A stretch of 44,087 bases of DNA from an uncultured Lachnospiraceae bacterium (GTDB lineage: Bacteria > Bacillota > Clostridia > Lachnospirales > Lachnospiraceae): the NCBI GenBank assembly GCA_910589195.1, contig CAJUTC010000028.1:1-44087 (forward strand), read 5' to 3'. A program made the position numbers and the translations under genes. The stretch's first letter is position 1. Every line of letters begins with the position of its first letter. Below, piece after piece: positions 1-8,322 of the stretch. The notes under the pieces are model-generated. The model did no database searches, was not told the origin of the DNA, and worked only from the letters and a program-made list of their open reading frames with translations.

Positions 1-870
1 TGTCCTTGATTAGCGGCTTTCTCATACCAGAGAAGAGCTTTCTCCGGATTCGCTGTCGTTCCTTCTCCATTTAAGTACATCAAGCCGCACCTAAATTGTG
101 CTTCTTTATGATCCTGATTAGCGGCTTCCTCATACCAGAGAAGAGCTTTCTTCAGATTTGCCGATGTCCCTTCTCCGCTATTGTACATCAAGCCGCAAAT
201 ATATTGTGCTTCTTTAAGTCCCTGTGCTGCGGCTTTCTCATACCAGAGAAGAGCTGTTACCAGATTCGCTGCCGTTCCTTCTCCATTTAAGTACATCAAG
301 CCGCAGGCATATTGCGCGTCTTTATGCCCCTGATTAGCGGCTTTCTCATACCAGAGAAGAGCCTTCTCCGGATTTGCTGCCGTTCCTTCTCCATTTAAGT
401 ACATCAAGCCGCAGGCATATTGCGCGTCTTTATGCCCCTGTGCTGCGGCTTTCTCATACCAGAGAAGAGCTTTCTCCGGATTTGCCGATGTCCCTTCTCC
501 GCTATTGTACATTAAGCCGCAAATATATTGTGCTTCTTTAAGTCCCTGTGCTGCGGCTTTCTCATACCAGAGAAGAGCTTTCTCTGGATTCACGGACGTT
601 CCTTCTCCTGTTGTGTACATAAAACCGCAGTAAAATTGCGCTTCTTTATGCCCCTGATTAGCGGCTTTCTCATACCAGAGAAGAGCTTTCTCCGGATTCG
701 CTGCCGTTCCTTTTCCTTTTGAGTACATCCAGCCGCACTTAAACTGCGCTTTTTTATGGCCCTGGATTGCGGCTTTCTCATACCAGAGAAGAGCTTTCTC
801 CAGATCCGCTACCGTTCCTTCTCCGTTCACGTACATTATGCCGCACCTAAATTGCGCTTCAGCAAATCCG
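1..870 (-). repeat. Tandem 108-bp Sel1-coding repeats
   Basis: A nearly identical 108-bp unit recurs without gaps. Anchor copies of the motif ctcataccagagaagagc begin near 22, 130, 238, 346, 454, 562, 670 and 778, exactly 108 bases apart. Each unit encodes one 36-aa Sel1 repeat. Identity between units is far higher at the DNA level than protein conservation alone would need, so recent duplication or gene conversion is likely. The array continues past the left edge. Confidence 0.95.
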
Positions 871-3749
871 TCCTCCGCCAGTTCTTCGTACAGCCTCAGG
901 GCAGTTTCATACTCCTTTGCGGCATAGGCTTTCTTTGCCGGCTCTGCATTGATAAACCATGTCAAATCCTCGATTTCCGGAAATACATAGGGCTTCACCT
1001 GGCAAGAGTCCTTCACGGAATCCGTATAGTAAATCGTATTGCCTGTCAGAGCCGCTACGGAAATGCCATGGATCAAAGCATCCGCATCCGCGTCATTAAG
1101 GGAAAAGACGAACTTTTCCGGAAACTTTGACAGTACGTTTTCCCCATAGTACATATTTTCCCTGATGCTCTGGTATTCCATGCATGTCAGTATAAAATGG
1201 ATACCGTATGCCGTACCGTCCGTAATCAGCTTAATCATACGCTCTGATACGCCCATCGGATCGGAAGACGACGTGGCACCCATCCCCACCCCGAAATCAA
1301 ATCCTCCTTCTGACGCGAACGGATCGTCAGCCTCAAAAGATGCCTCCTCATCCGGATCCAGATATTCACTCTCGTCAATCATATCGCCCTTTATCATCTG
1401 CTTGACAATATCAAGAAACTGGAAATTCCGAATGCCGACAAAAATGGTTTCCTTTGTATTATGCTTTTTCTTTTCTTTGTATAAGTCATAGACTTCATGG
1501 ATAAATCGGATGATATCGCTGCGGGATTCCGCCAGCTTAAACCGTTCTCCATATTGCCGGAAAATCTCATAATAGGGCATACTGCCCCTCTCATCAACGA
1601 GAATGTCACCATCAATACAATAAAAACGGGAAGAAGGATTGCGCAGAATGCTCCAGTTCATCAGATAGAAGAGATTGCCCGCCATTTTCTCATCGGCGCC
1701 GCAAATCAAAATATTGTGTATCTTCTGTTTTCCGAATCGGATGGACAGCGGAGGAGCAACTTTGATGCATTCGCCCACTTCCACGCTGATCACAGGATCC
1801 TCCTGCTGCCTTCCGTCCTCTTTGCTAAGCACATCCAGCAAACCTGTGGTCCTGCTCCCCTCAAACGTCCTTTTTTCACATGGCACATCCGCAAATTTCC
1901 CTGCGACAGCCTCCAGATATTTTCCCCTCTCATCCGGCTCGCAATAAGCCGCCCGGAACTTCCTGTTTTCACCTTCCGTATATTCTTGGTTTATGACAGC
2001 GGTACCGATGGGCCCTTTCATCATCCCCACCGCTTTGATATCATTGTCTTTGAACAGGAACCTTGCGTCGTCTTCATTACACTTTAAGCCGATGCGGATG
2101 CGCATCTGCTCAATCGTACCCATGTCTATGCTCAGGCCCGAGATAATCTTAGTGGACTGCGTCGCCATCAGCAGGTGAATGCCGTATGACCGGCCCTCCG
2201 TGACGATTCTCTTTGCAAGCTCCGCGCAATGGCCTGCGATGTCACGGTTTGCGGAACTGTTGAATAGCTGCTGGAATTCATCCATGATCACAAGGATTCG
2301 CGGCATCGGTTTCCCGGCTGTATCCACATAATCCGCTATTTTGGACACTCCTATCCTCTTGAACTGCTCACTTCGCCGATTGACCTCGTTAAGCAGTTCC
2401 TCCAGAATGCTCTCTCCAAACTCCTGCATGGCATCAAGGGCCAGAAGCCTGATATGCGGCAGCCTGTAGGAATCATAAATCTTAAACTCCGTCCCGTTTT
2501 TAAAATCCATCAGGTACAGGTTTACCTCATCTGGCGAATAGTGCATCATCGCGCTGATGATCATGGTATGTAAAAGCTGTGATTTTCCGGATCCAGTAGC
2601 GCCTGCAATAAGGGCATGGTGCGACGATCCCATGCCAAAGGATATCGATAGGTTTCCGCCACCGCTTCCAATACCGATTGGTATTTCCAGGGAGGCGGAA
2701 GCGTTCCTCGCAAACAGCTCCTGATCCAGGATATTGTCGAATAAGATTCCTTGCTTCCTGATTTTTTCCGATTCTTTCGTGTAAGCGGAAGCGAACCACT
2801 CAGCCCCACGATCCGGGAATGCCAATCTCCCGTTACAGAGGGCATCCATCCCAGGTTTCGGAAAATTTTTTTCATCTAAAACATAGGCATACTTTTTTAA
2901 ATCTTCTACGGTATCCTCCATATTTTCGTAACGCGAAAAAGGAATATCCCTGTTATAATGGAGCAGCACATAAATCCCGCACTTGCCTCCATTTTTAAGG
3001 ATATTCTGGAGTAACTCCACATTTCTGGAATCAAAGCCGCTGGGAAAATCGTTAATCATCAATAACCGGATGGGTTCGCTCCCCGCCGGATTCTTCCTGT
3101 TGTACTCCATCAAAGTGCTGTATCTGCTGCCAAGTTTATTTTGGATACAGTCCATAATCTGCCTGTTCAGCACGCTCAATTTCTCATAAACCATCTCTTT
3201 GCTCGTACAGATGTCGCGGTCAAACAGATCCGGATTCTGCTTTTTTAAATCAAAGAGCGAAGCTATGCTGCTTCCCATGCTCTCGCAGTCAAAAACGCTG
3301 ATATTCAGCTTTGTGGCCGGCACAGAAACCAAAAATCCCCAAATAATATCACGAAGGAAACGCTGGCAGATTTCTGTCTTCTCTCCGGTGCCCTCCACTA
3401 AAATATTCGTATTTTTATCTATATCCAACGCATATGGTAAATGAAAAACAGAGGGCAGGGTTCCCTCTGCCTCAGCATGGAAAGCTTCCGCAATTATCTG
3501 ATAGCCAAACAGGCTCTTCTGGATGCCTGAACGGAAACTTGCCGTTGCTATCGGAATATAATGCGGAAAGTCACGGGATGACTTCCAGATTTCTTTTATG
3601 AAGTCCGTTTCCTTGCTCACAGCATCTCGGATCTCGTCAATTCTTTTTTTCAAAATTTCCATGTCTTTGGAATCAATGGCGGAATAAAGCCATTCCAGGC
3701 CCGGAAACAACGGTCGATATTCCAAAAAATCCCAGGTTTTACTGCTCAT
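1..3749 (-). CDS. FtsK/SpoIIIE-type triple-ATPase protein with C-terminal Sel1 repeats (partial, runs off left edge)
   Basis: The reading frame stays open from an ATG at 3749 (AGGAGG-type site 7-8 bases upstream) to the left edge, giving at least 1249 residues. The middle ATPase module has a canonical Walker A (GATGSGKS, about residue 382-390) and Walker B (ILVIMDEF, about 485-492). A degenerate P-loop-like segment (ILVEGTGEKTE, about 112) lies before it and another (ILICGADEKMAG, about 680) after it. That is the three-module layout of EssC/EccC motors in type VII secretion, with only one module competent by motif. No transmembrane helix or FHA domain is visible, unlike classical EssC. From about residue 945 the protein is Sel1-like repeats (36 aa units, pattern AxxxCGxMYxxGEGT). 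It is the last visible gene of a four-gene operon with a WXG100-like and a coiled-coil protein. The family assignment (FtsK/SpoIIIE) is firm; a secretion role is inference. Confidence 0.85.
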   Translation of the reverse strand, partial: MSSKTWDFLEYRPLFPGLEWLYSAIDSKDMEILKKRIDEIRDAVSKETDFIKEIWKSSRDFPHYIPIATASFRSGIQKSLFGYQIIAEAFHAEAEGTLPSVFHLPYALDIDKNTNILVEGTGEKTEICQRFLRDIIWGFLVSVPATKLNISVFDCESMGSSIASLFDLKKQNPDLFDRDICTSKEMVYEKLSVLNRQIMDCIQNKLGSRYSTLMEYNRKNPAGSEPIRLLMINDFPSGFDSRNVELLQNILKNGGKCGIYVLLHYNRDIPFSRYENMEDTVEDLKKYAYVLDEKNFPKPGMDALCNGRLAFPDRGAEWFASAYTKESEKIRKQGILFDNILDQELFARNASASLEIPIGIGSGGGNLSISFGMGSSHHALIAGATGSGKSQLLHTMIISAMMHYSPDEVNLYLMDFKNGTEFKIYDSYRLPHIRLLALDAMQEFGESILEELLNEVNRRSEQFKRIGVSKIADYVDTAGKPMPRILVIMDEFQQLFNSSANRDIAGHCAELAKRIVTEGRSYGIHLLMATQSTKIISGLSIDMGTIEQMRIRIGLKCNEDDARFLFKDNDIKAVGMMKGPIGTAVINQEYTEGENRKFRAAYCEPDERGKYLEAVAGKFADVPCEKRTFEGSRTTGLLDVLSKEDGRQQEDPVISVEVGECIKVAPPLSIRFGKQKIHNILICGADEKMAGNLFYLMNWSILRNPSSRFYCIDGDILVDERGSMPYYEIFRQYGERFKLAESRSDIIRFIHEVYDLYKEKKKHNTKETIFVGIRNFQFLDIVKQMIKGDMIDESEYLDPDEEASFEADDPFASEGGFDFGVGMGATSSSDPMGVSERMIKLITDGTAYGIHFILTCMEYQSIRENMYYGENVLSKFPEKFVFSLNDADADALIHGISVAALTGNTIYYTDSVKDSCQVKPYVFPEIEDLTWFINAEPAKKAYAAKEYETALRLYEELAEDGFAEAQFRCGIMYVNGEGTVADLEKALLWYEKAAIQGHKKAQFKCGWMYSKGKGTAANPEKALLWYEKAANQGHKEAQFYCGFMYTTGEGTSVNPEKALLWYEKAAAQGLKEAQYICGLMYNSGEGTSANPEKALLWYEKAAAQGHKDAQYACGLMYLNGEGTAANPEKALLWYEKAANQGHKDAQYACGLMYLNGEGTAANLVTALLWYEKAAAQGLKEAQYICGLMYNSGEGTSANLKKALLWYEEAANQDHKEAQFRCGLMYLNGEGTTANPEKALLWYEKAANQG

Positions 3750-3766
3750 TGCCAGTTCCTCCGTTT

Positions 3767-4516
3767 TTATAGATTCGTTGCCAGATAATCGTCAATATAC
3801 TGGATGCATTGATCCACACCTGCGATATCCTGCTGTGTCTGCGTCAATGCAGATTCGGAAAAGCGTTTCACGGAATTTGTAAAAGCGTTTAGTTCGGTTT
3901 TCAGGTTGTTATATGCCATGTTCAGTCTGTCTTTTTTACTTTCTTTTCTGGAAAGCTCCGCTTCGAGAAACCGCAGCTCGCTTTCCATATACCTGATATC
4001 CCCTTCGATTCTTCCGATTTCGCCCTGTAATCTTTGAATCATACCTTCCTGTTCCTGGAGTTCCCACGCCGCCTGGCGCCCATGCTCTGTTAAAATGGAA
4101 AGCTGATTTTCAGCCGCATATACAGCCTGCTGACACTGGTTCTGTTCGTTTTCGTCACCGTAAGAAAGCCTGGCACGCTGATACGACAATTCTTTTTCAC
4201 AGCCTTTTCTTTCATTTTCGATCCCCGCCAGGGATTGCTCTGTTATCCGTTTTGCGTGTTCTGTAGCCTCTAACTGATTCTTGACGTTGGCTAGATTATA
4301 CTGTAATTGCCTCAGTTGTGCATTTTTGCCGGATATCTGCTGTTTTAACTGGATGATCTGAGATTCTACCTTCCAGATGGCGTTTTCGCATTCCGACTGT
4401 AGCATATCGGCCTGCCTCGCCATTGAGAAGGGAACATCCCTGATCTCTATTTTAAACTGGTTCAATGACGTTCTGACACCCGTTAAGGCCTCTCTCGAAA
4501 CGTTTACCCCTGCCAT
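3767..4516 (-). CDS. Coiled-coil protein of the FtsK/Sel1 operon
   Basis: 249 aa. Start ATG at 4516 lies 4 bases after the stop of the 74-aa gene, with GGAGG inside the end of that gene, so translation is probably coupled. Residues about 35-215 are dominated by Gln/Glu/Lys/Leu heptad-like sequence, predicting a long coiled coil interrupted near 125-135. No signal peptide, transmembrane segment or enzymatic motif is visible. The first 30 residues (VSREALTGVRTSLNQFK) look like an amphipathic helix, as in many proteins associated with WXG100/LXG systems. I do not recognise a named family. Position between the WXG100-like gene and the ATPase gene suggests it is a structural, adaptor or substrate component of the same complex. 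Confidence 0.8.
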   Translation of the reverse strand: MAGVNVSREALTGVRTSLNQFKIEIRDVPFSMARQADMLQSECENAIWKVESQIIQLKQQISGKNAQLRQLQYNLANVKNQLEATEHAKRITEQSLAGIENERKGCEKELSYQRARLSYGDENEQNQCQQAVYAAENQLSILTEHGRQAAWELQEQEGMIQRLQGEIGRIEGDIRYMESELRFLEAELSRKESKKDRLNMAYNNLKTELNAFTNSVKRFSESALTQTQQDIAGVDQCIQYIDDYLATNL

Positions 4517-4520
4517 ATCC

Positions 4521-4745
4521 TTATTCCTCCGATGCTATATCATCAAATCTCCTCATTGCCTCCATGCATCTCTCTCCCGCCTGCATCACCTCTTTAGAAG
4601 AGCGTGCAAGCCTTTGAATCTTTTCCGACAATTCCGCATATTGCGCGTCCCTCCAGGAAATACCGGAGCGGTTCACGCCCATGGACAAATTTCTGATGAT
4701 ATCCTGAAAGCGGTTGATGTCGCCCTGCAGCCCACTGTTTAACAT
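4521..4745 (-). CDS. WXG100-like small helical protein
   Basis: 74 aa, start ATG 4745 with a purine-rich site (AAGGAAGGG) upstream. The sequence predicts helix (about 8-22), a short turn containing a Trp (SGISWRDAQY, Trp near residue 30), then a long helix (about 34-70). This is the helix-turn-helix hairpin size and layout of WXG100/ESAT-6 proteins, but the canonical W-x-G reads W-R-D here, so it is at best a divergent member. It sits directly upstream of a coiled-coil gene and an EssC-like ATPase gene, the expected neighbourhood of a type VII substrate. The fold prediction is reasonable; membership of the family is inference. Confidence 0.7.
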   Translation of the reverse strand: MLNSGLQGDINRFQDIIRNLSMGVNRSGISWRDAQYAELSEKIQRLARSSKEVMQAGERCMEAMRRFDDIASEE

Positions 4746-4766
4746 AAACGCATCCCTTCCTTACGC

Positions 4767-5048
4767 TCAGTCTTCTATATCTACATGCAATTTCTCAATT
4801 TTATCATCCTCAGTTCTCTTCACAGGTGTCGGGGCAGGCGGGGGAATTGGCTTTGACGGCTTCTGTTCAGCTTCCAGATTGGGCTGTGAGGATTGGTTGG
4901 AGGATATTTTTCCTATTGCGCCCAAGACACCTACGATGACCACTATCACAATCAGAATGCCGCCGAACTGCTCGATGAACCCAATCACCATTCCCAGCAA
5001 AAAAAGGCAAAGAATAGCTGTTAAAAAAAACTTTATTATCTTACCCAT
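4767..5048 (-). CDS. Small two-helix membrane protein, first gene of the FtsK/Sel1 operon
   Basis: 93 aa when started at the ATG at 5048, which has a perfect AAGGAGG site 6-7 bases upstream. The same frame is open to an ATG at 5138, but that start has no ribosome site. Two hydrophobic stretches (about residues 4-24 and 28-48) predict two membrane helices or a hairpin. A Pro/Lys-rich, then acidic, soluble tail of about 45 residues follows (KPSKPIPPPAPTP). It lies 21 bases upstream of the WXG100-like gene and probably provides the membrane link that the ATPase itself lacks. No known family was recognised. Confidence 0.75.
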   Translation of the reverse strand: MGKIIKFFLTAILCLFLLGMVIGFIEQFGGILIVIVVIVGVLGAIGKISSNQSSQPNLEAEQKPSKPIPPPAPTPVKRTEDDKIEKLHVDIED

Positions 5049-5144
5049 ATTTTTCCTCCTTAAGTAATCTATGTATGCAGGCAGCATCTCCGGTTTCCAA
5101 GCTTCATCTGCCTGACTTGCATAATTAGTATAAGCCATATATAG

Positions 5145-5566
5145 TTAAATTTCAATAAAATATTGGCAGTTTATTCTAGTGTGAGGTAAAATAGTGCAAC
5201 AGTTCAGACAAAGAAAACATGTGTGTTGCTTTCTCCAAAGGGCGAATAGGCAGTGAAAAATGGAAGTGCCAGGAAGAATCAGAGATTTTTTCCATCCGGC
5301 ATCACTTAAATTAGAATACTGAAGTTCCACTTTATACGCATGCTTGGTCTGACCGTGTTTCATAACTGTAAGTCTGATAAGGAAATCAAGCAGTCCAATC
5401 CTGGTGCTGGAAGAACCGCAGAAAACCAGGAGGGGGATGAGCTTATCCGCCCCTATTTTCCTGGAACAGGTAAAACTCCTTCCAGGAGTGACGGTATACT
5501 GGGAGATTCTGGATACAACATAGTTGACGGAATTGGTAAAACGGCTTTGATTTTTTCATATGACAT
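5145..5566 (-). pseudogene. Decayed IS4-type transposase remnant
   Basis: An ATG at 5566 with a perfect AAGGAGGT site begins MSYEKIKAVLP and would stop after 37 codons at 5453. Shifting frame just after codon 11 restores a reading that continues SVNYVVSRISQYTVTPG, RSFTCSRKIGADKLIPLLV and a GSSSTRIGLLDF-like stretch. This matches the N-terminal region of IS4-family transposases (R-I-S..PG..F.R.RK..). The same frame then runs to 5145 without any recognisable DDE core, so the gene has a frameshift and a large internal deletion. No terminal inverted repeats were identified. The rest of 5139-5813 holds no gene I can support. Confidence 0.5.
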
Positions 5567-5813
5567 AAAATGTACCTCCTTGAAATTGAAATGCAGTTTC
5601 TGCCTTCAACTACAAGGGCTGCATTCACTACTTCTAAAATTCATCAGCAGTGAGCGCAGCCGCACATTTTAGTTCTTTGTCAACCCCTTTGAGGGAATTT
5701 TTATAAATAGTAATACAAAGGCTTCTTTCAAGTCACATTACATTACATCCTTCCTTCGGTGCGATAAAAATTAGCAATATTATTTTTCTGACAATTCCAG
5801 GAATGTACAACAT

Positions 5814-5855
5814 GAAAAATACCTGCCGGTTTATGTGCCCCACTGGCCGGCAGGT
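5814..5855 (-). terminator. Rho-independent terminator after the MATE gene
   Basis: Perfect 9-bp arms ACCTGCCGG (5821-5829) and CCGGCAGGT (5847-5855) form a stem. On the minus strand the stem is followed by ATTTTTC. It lies about 60 bases past the MATE stop codon. Confidence 0.7.
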
Positions 5856-5915
5856 GTTTTCCGTGCAAAGCTCCCTCTCGCCTCTGCCATTATCCGAGGA
5901 CGTGGTGGTATATGT

Positions 5916-7259
5916 TCAGATTACATGAAATTCCTTCCATTTGCCGGATTTCAATCTCCAGTAATAAATGACCGCGCGAATCATCCAATCCAGACACATG
6001 GCAACCGCAATACCAATCACTCCCATATGTAGTCCAACGCCGAACAGACAGGAAAGAAGAAAGCGTATCCCTACAGTAGAAACAATTGCGACAATCATGG
6101 TAAACTTCACATCACCAGTTGCCCGAAGCCCATTTCCAAGAGCTCCTGAATACGGATAGACAAAGGCATTAAACAGATTGTGAATCACTACAAGCCAGAT
6201 CACCATTTTGGCGGTTTCTGGCTCCAGGGCGTAAAACTTAAGGAACACTGGGGTCAATGTCAGGATCAGAAGATTCCAGGTTACAGACAGCAATATCGTC
6301 AGCTTCATCATTTTCTTAAAGTAATACTCTGCTGCCGATATATTTCCTGCTCCCATACACTGGCCAATCACAGTGATGAATACCGTTCCCATGACTGTTC
6401 CGCACATGGCTGCTAAAGACCAGATGCTCTGTGCTACACCATTTGCCGCTATCTGATAGGTTCCAAATAATGCCACAATACTGCTTAAAGCAACCTTAAC
6501 AAGCTGGAAAATACCATTTTCCACACCATTGGGAACGGCAATATTTAATATACGGCGAAGGAGCTCTCCATTCCAGCGGATAATCCATTTCATACGATAT
6601 CGTACCGCGTTCTTTTTCCCAAAGCAGAACCAGGTCACTGCCACCGCAGAGAACAGTCTGGAGATCAGGGATGGATACGCTACGCCCGCCACTCCGGCAT
6701 GAAGCCAGAATACTCCGATTAGATTCCCAAGTACGTTCATCACATTGGCAATGATGGAAATATACATGGTTGCTTTCGTTTTTCCTACACTGTGGCAGAG
6801 AGCCGCCCCAGCGTTATACACAGCAAGGGCGGGATAGGAATATGCCGAAATCCGCAGATAGGTTACACACGCTGACATAACATCTTCTTCCACCTTACCA
6901 AACAGGAAACGCAGCAAGGGGCGGTTTGCGGCCAGAATTCCAATCATTAGGACGATGGAAAATACCATCGAAAACAGGAGCAACTGGCTGGCTGATTCTC
7001 CGGCTTTTCCATCATCCTTTCTGCCGATATACTGGCTGATTACCACAGAGCCTCCAGCAGCCAATGCGGTAAAAAGAAAAATAAACACGGTGTTGAACTG
7101 ATTCACCAGAGAAACGCCGGATACTGCTGCTTCTCCCCCATAGCTGATCACCAGGGTATCCGCCATGCCTACCAGCAAAAGTAAAAGCTGTTCCATAAAC
7201 AGCGGCGCAATAATGTCGTTCAATGCCTGGCTGCTGAAAGTTTGCTTGATAACTGTCAT
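5916..7259 (-). CDS. MATE family efflux transporter
   Basis: 447 aa, the usual MATE length, with about twelve hydrophobic segments in two six-helix halves. The opening (DIIAPLFMEQLLLLLVGMADT) matches the first MATE helix region, and VNQFNTVFIFLFTALAAGGS resembles the second. Such carriers export cationic or hydrophobic drugs or metabolites using Na+ or H+ gradients. The start ATG at 7259 overlaps the stop of the decarboxylase/cupin gene (ATGA), with GGAGAG just upstream, so the two genes are translationally coupled. A terminator follows. The substrate cannot be read from sequence; coupling to the cupin enzyme suggests a shared small aromatic or lactone compound. Confidence 0.9.
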   Translation of the reverse strand: MTVIKQTFSSQALNDIIAPLFMEQLLLLLVGMADTLVISYGGEAAVSGVSLVNQFNTVFIFLFTALAAGGSVVISQYIGRKDDGKAGESASQLLLFSMVFSIVLMIGILAANRPLLRFLFGKVEEDVMSACVTYLRISAYSYPALAVYNAGAALCHSVGKTKATMYISIIANVMNVLGNLIGVFWLHAGVAGVAYPSLISRLFSAVAVTWFCFGKKNAVRYRMKWIIRWNGELLRRILNIAVPNGVENGIFQLVKVALSSIVALFGTYQIAANGVAQSIWSLAAMCGTVMGTVFITVIGQCMGAGNISAAEYYFKKMMKLTILLSVTWNLLILTLTPVFLKFYALEPETAKMVIWLVVIHNLFNAFVYPYSGALGNGLRATGDVKFTMIVAIVSTVGIRFLLSCLFGVGLHMGVIGIAVAMCLDWMIRAVIYYWRLKSGKWKEFHVI

Positions 7260-8029
7260 CTCTCCGTATTGCAGAGAGCCACATGTTTGTAGGAATCGTC
7301 ATCTACAGGCTCAAGCCATTCATTGGAGCCTTCCTCTGAGGGCACCTCAACCGCCAGATGGGAGAACCAGCTGTCAGGAGCCGCTCCATGCCAGTGCTTT
7401 ACTCCTGCCGGAATATTTACTACATCGCCGGGAAACAGTTCCTGAGCCTGTTTCCCCCATTCCTGATAATAACCCCGGCCGCTGACACCGATCAGAATCT
7501 GCCCGCCGCCGCTCTTTGCGTGATGGATGTGCCAGTTGTTGCGGCAGCCCGGCTCAAAAGTTACATTAAAGATTCCCACTTGTTCCGTAGAAATGGGCGC
7601 AAGATAACTCTGACCGATAAAATACTTTGCAAATGCTTCATTAGGCTGTCCTATGGAAAACAGCATGGAAGCCATATGGGCAGACTTTGCGTCAGATTGG
7701 GAAGGTTCCTCCGTCCAGACTTCCTTTGCCATACAAAAAGCTGCCCATGCCTTGGGCCACCCGGCATAGAACGCTGCATGGGTCAGGATCTCGGCAATCT
7801 CCGTCCTGGTAATCCCGTTCTTTTTCGCGCTTATCAGATGGAACTGGAAGGAAGAATCCACAAGGCCCTGGGCCATCAGAGAAACAACCGTTATGAGCGA
7901 ACGATCCCTTAGAGAGAGCTTATCCTCCCTGCTCCACACTTCTCCAAATAGTACATCGTCATTCAACTGGGCGAATTTCGGGGCAAATTCGCCTAAAGCT
8001 TCTCTGCCTGCGGTCTGTTTTACTGCCAT
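7256..8029 (-). CDS. Carboxymuconolactone decarboxylase-like/cupin fusion protein
   Basis: 257 aa from the ATG at 8029, which has AAGGAGG 8 bases upstream; an in-frame ATG 15 codons earlier lacks a site. Residues about 15-100 form a carboxymuconolactone decarboxylase (CMD/AhpD-fold) domain (DRSLITVVSLMAQG; HAAFYAGWPKAWAA) without the CxxC pair of peroxidase AhpD. Residues about 150-245 are a cupin: NWHIHHAKSGGGQ supplies H-x-H, with Gln where Glu is usual, and PGDVVNIPAGVKHWHG gives the second motif with its His. Fusions of this type are common in Clostridia and usually lack an assigned substrate. It is the first gene of a two-gene unit with the MATE exporter and has a strong promoter carrying an operator-like palindrome. 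Confidence 0.88.
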   Translation of the reverse strand: MAVKQTAGREALGEFAPKFAQLNDDVLFGEVWSREDKLSLRDRSLITVVSLMAQGLVDSSFQFHLISAKKNGITRTEIAEILTHAAFYAGWPKAWAAFCMAKEVWTEEPSQSDAKSAHMASMLFSIGQPNEAFAKYFIGQSYLAPISTEQVGIFNVTFEPGCRNNWHIHHAKSGGGQILIGVSGRGYYQEWGKQAQELFPGDVVNIPAGVKHWHGAAPDSWFSHLAVEVPSEEGSNEWLEPVDDDSYKHVALCNTER

Positions 8030-8099
8030 TTTCGTTTCCTCCTTGAAATAACTTTTTTCTATGGTTTTCTGCATATTTGACAGGATATCATTTATTTGT

Positions 8100-8128
8100 A
8101 TTATAGGCCAGATAGATCAATCTATCAA
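8100..8128 (-). promoter_or_regulatory. Promoter with internal inverted repeat for the cupin-MATE unit
   Basis: On the minus strand, -35 TTGATA (8123-8128) and a perfect -10 TATAAT (8100-8105) are separated by 17 bases. The spacer holds the inverted repeat GATAGA-TTGA-TCTATC (8111-8126), which also covers part of the -35. This suggests repression by a dimeric regulator. The leader to the ATG at 8029 is about 65 bases. Confidence 0.7.
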
Positions 8129-8217
8129 ATGCTTATATTACATACTTTTTTATAACTTAAAAGCATAATTTGCTGATGGCCCGAAACTCGGAAATCTCTT
8201 CCTTTTTCGTGCTGCCT

Positions 8218-8322
8218 TCATTTCGTTCCCGCCAGGGTGGAACAAGTAATCATCCCATCATAAAATGCCGCCTCGCTGTCAAGGCTTTTATACGCGTTTT
8301 TAATTTTTTCATATCGGTTCAT
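8218..8322 (-). pseudogene. N-terminal fragment of a class I SAM methyltransferase
   Basis: A 34-codon frame starts with ATG at 8322, overlapping the end of the permease gene, and reads MNRYEKIKNAYKSLDSEAAF then YDGMITCSTLAG before a stop at 8218. It resembles the first residues of clostridial SAM-dependent methyltransferases (FYDGMITCST.AGK). The catalytic Rossmann part is absent downstream. It appears to be the leftover 5' end of a gene that once followed the permease in the same operon. The identification rests on a short stretch. Confidence 0.4.

Noticed and set aside
1..870. Regular 108-bp repetition as a CRISPR-like or satellite array
   Set aside because: There are no unique spacers between repeats, and each unit encodes one in-frame Sel1 repeat of the large ATPase protein.
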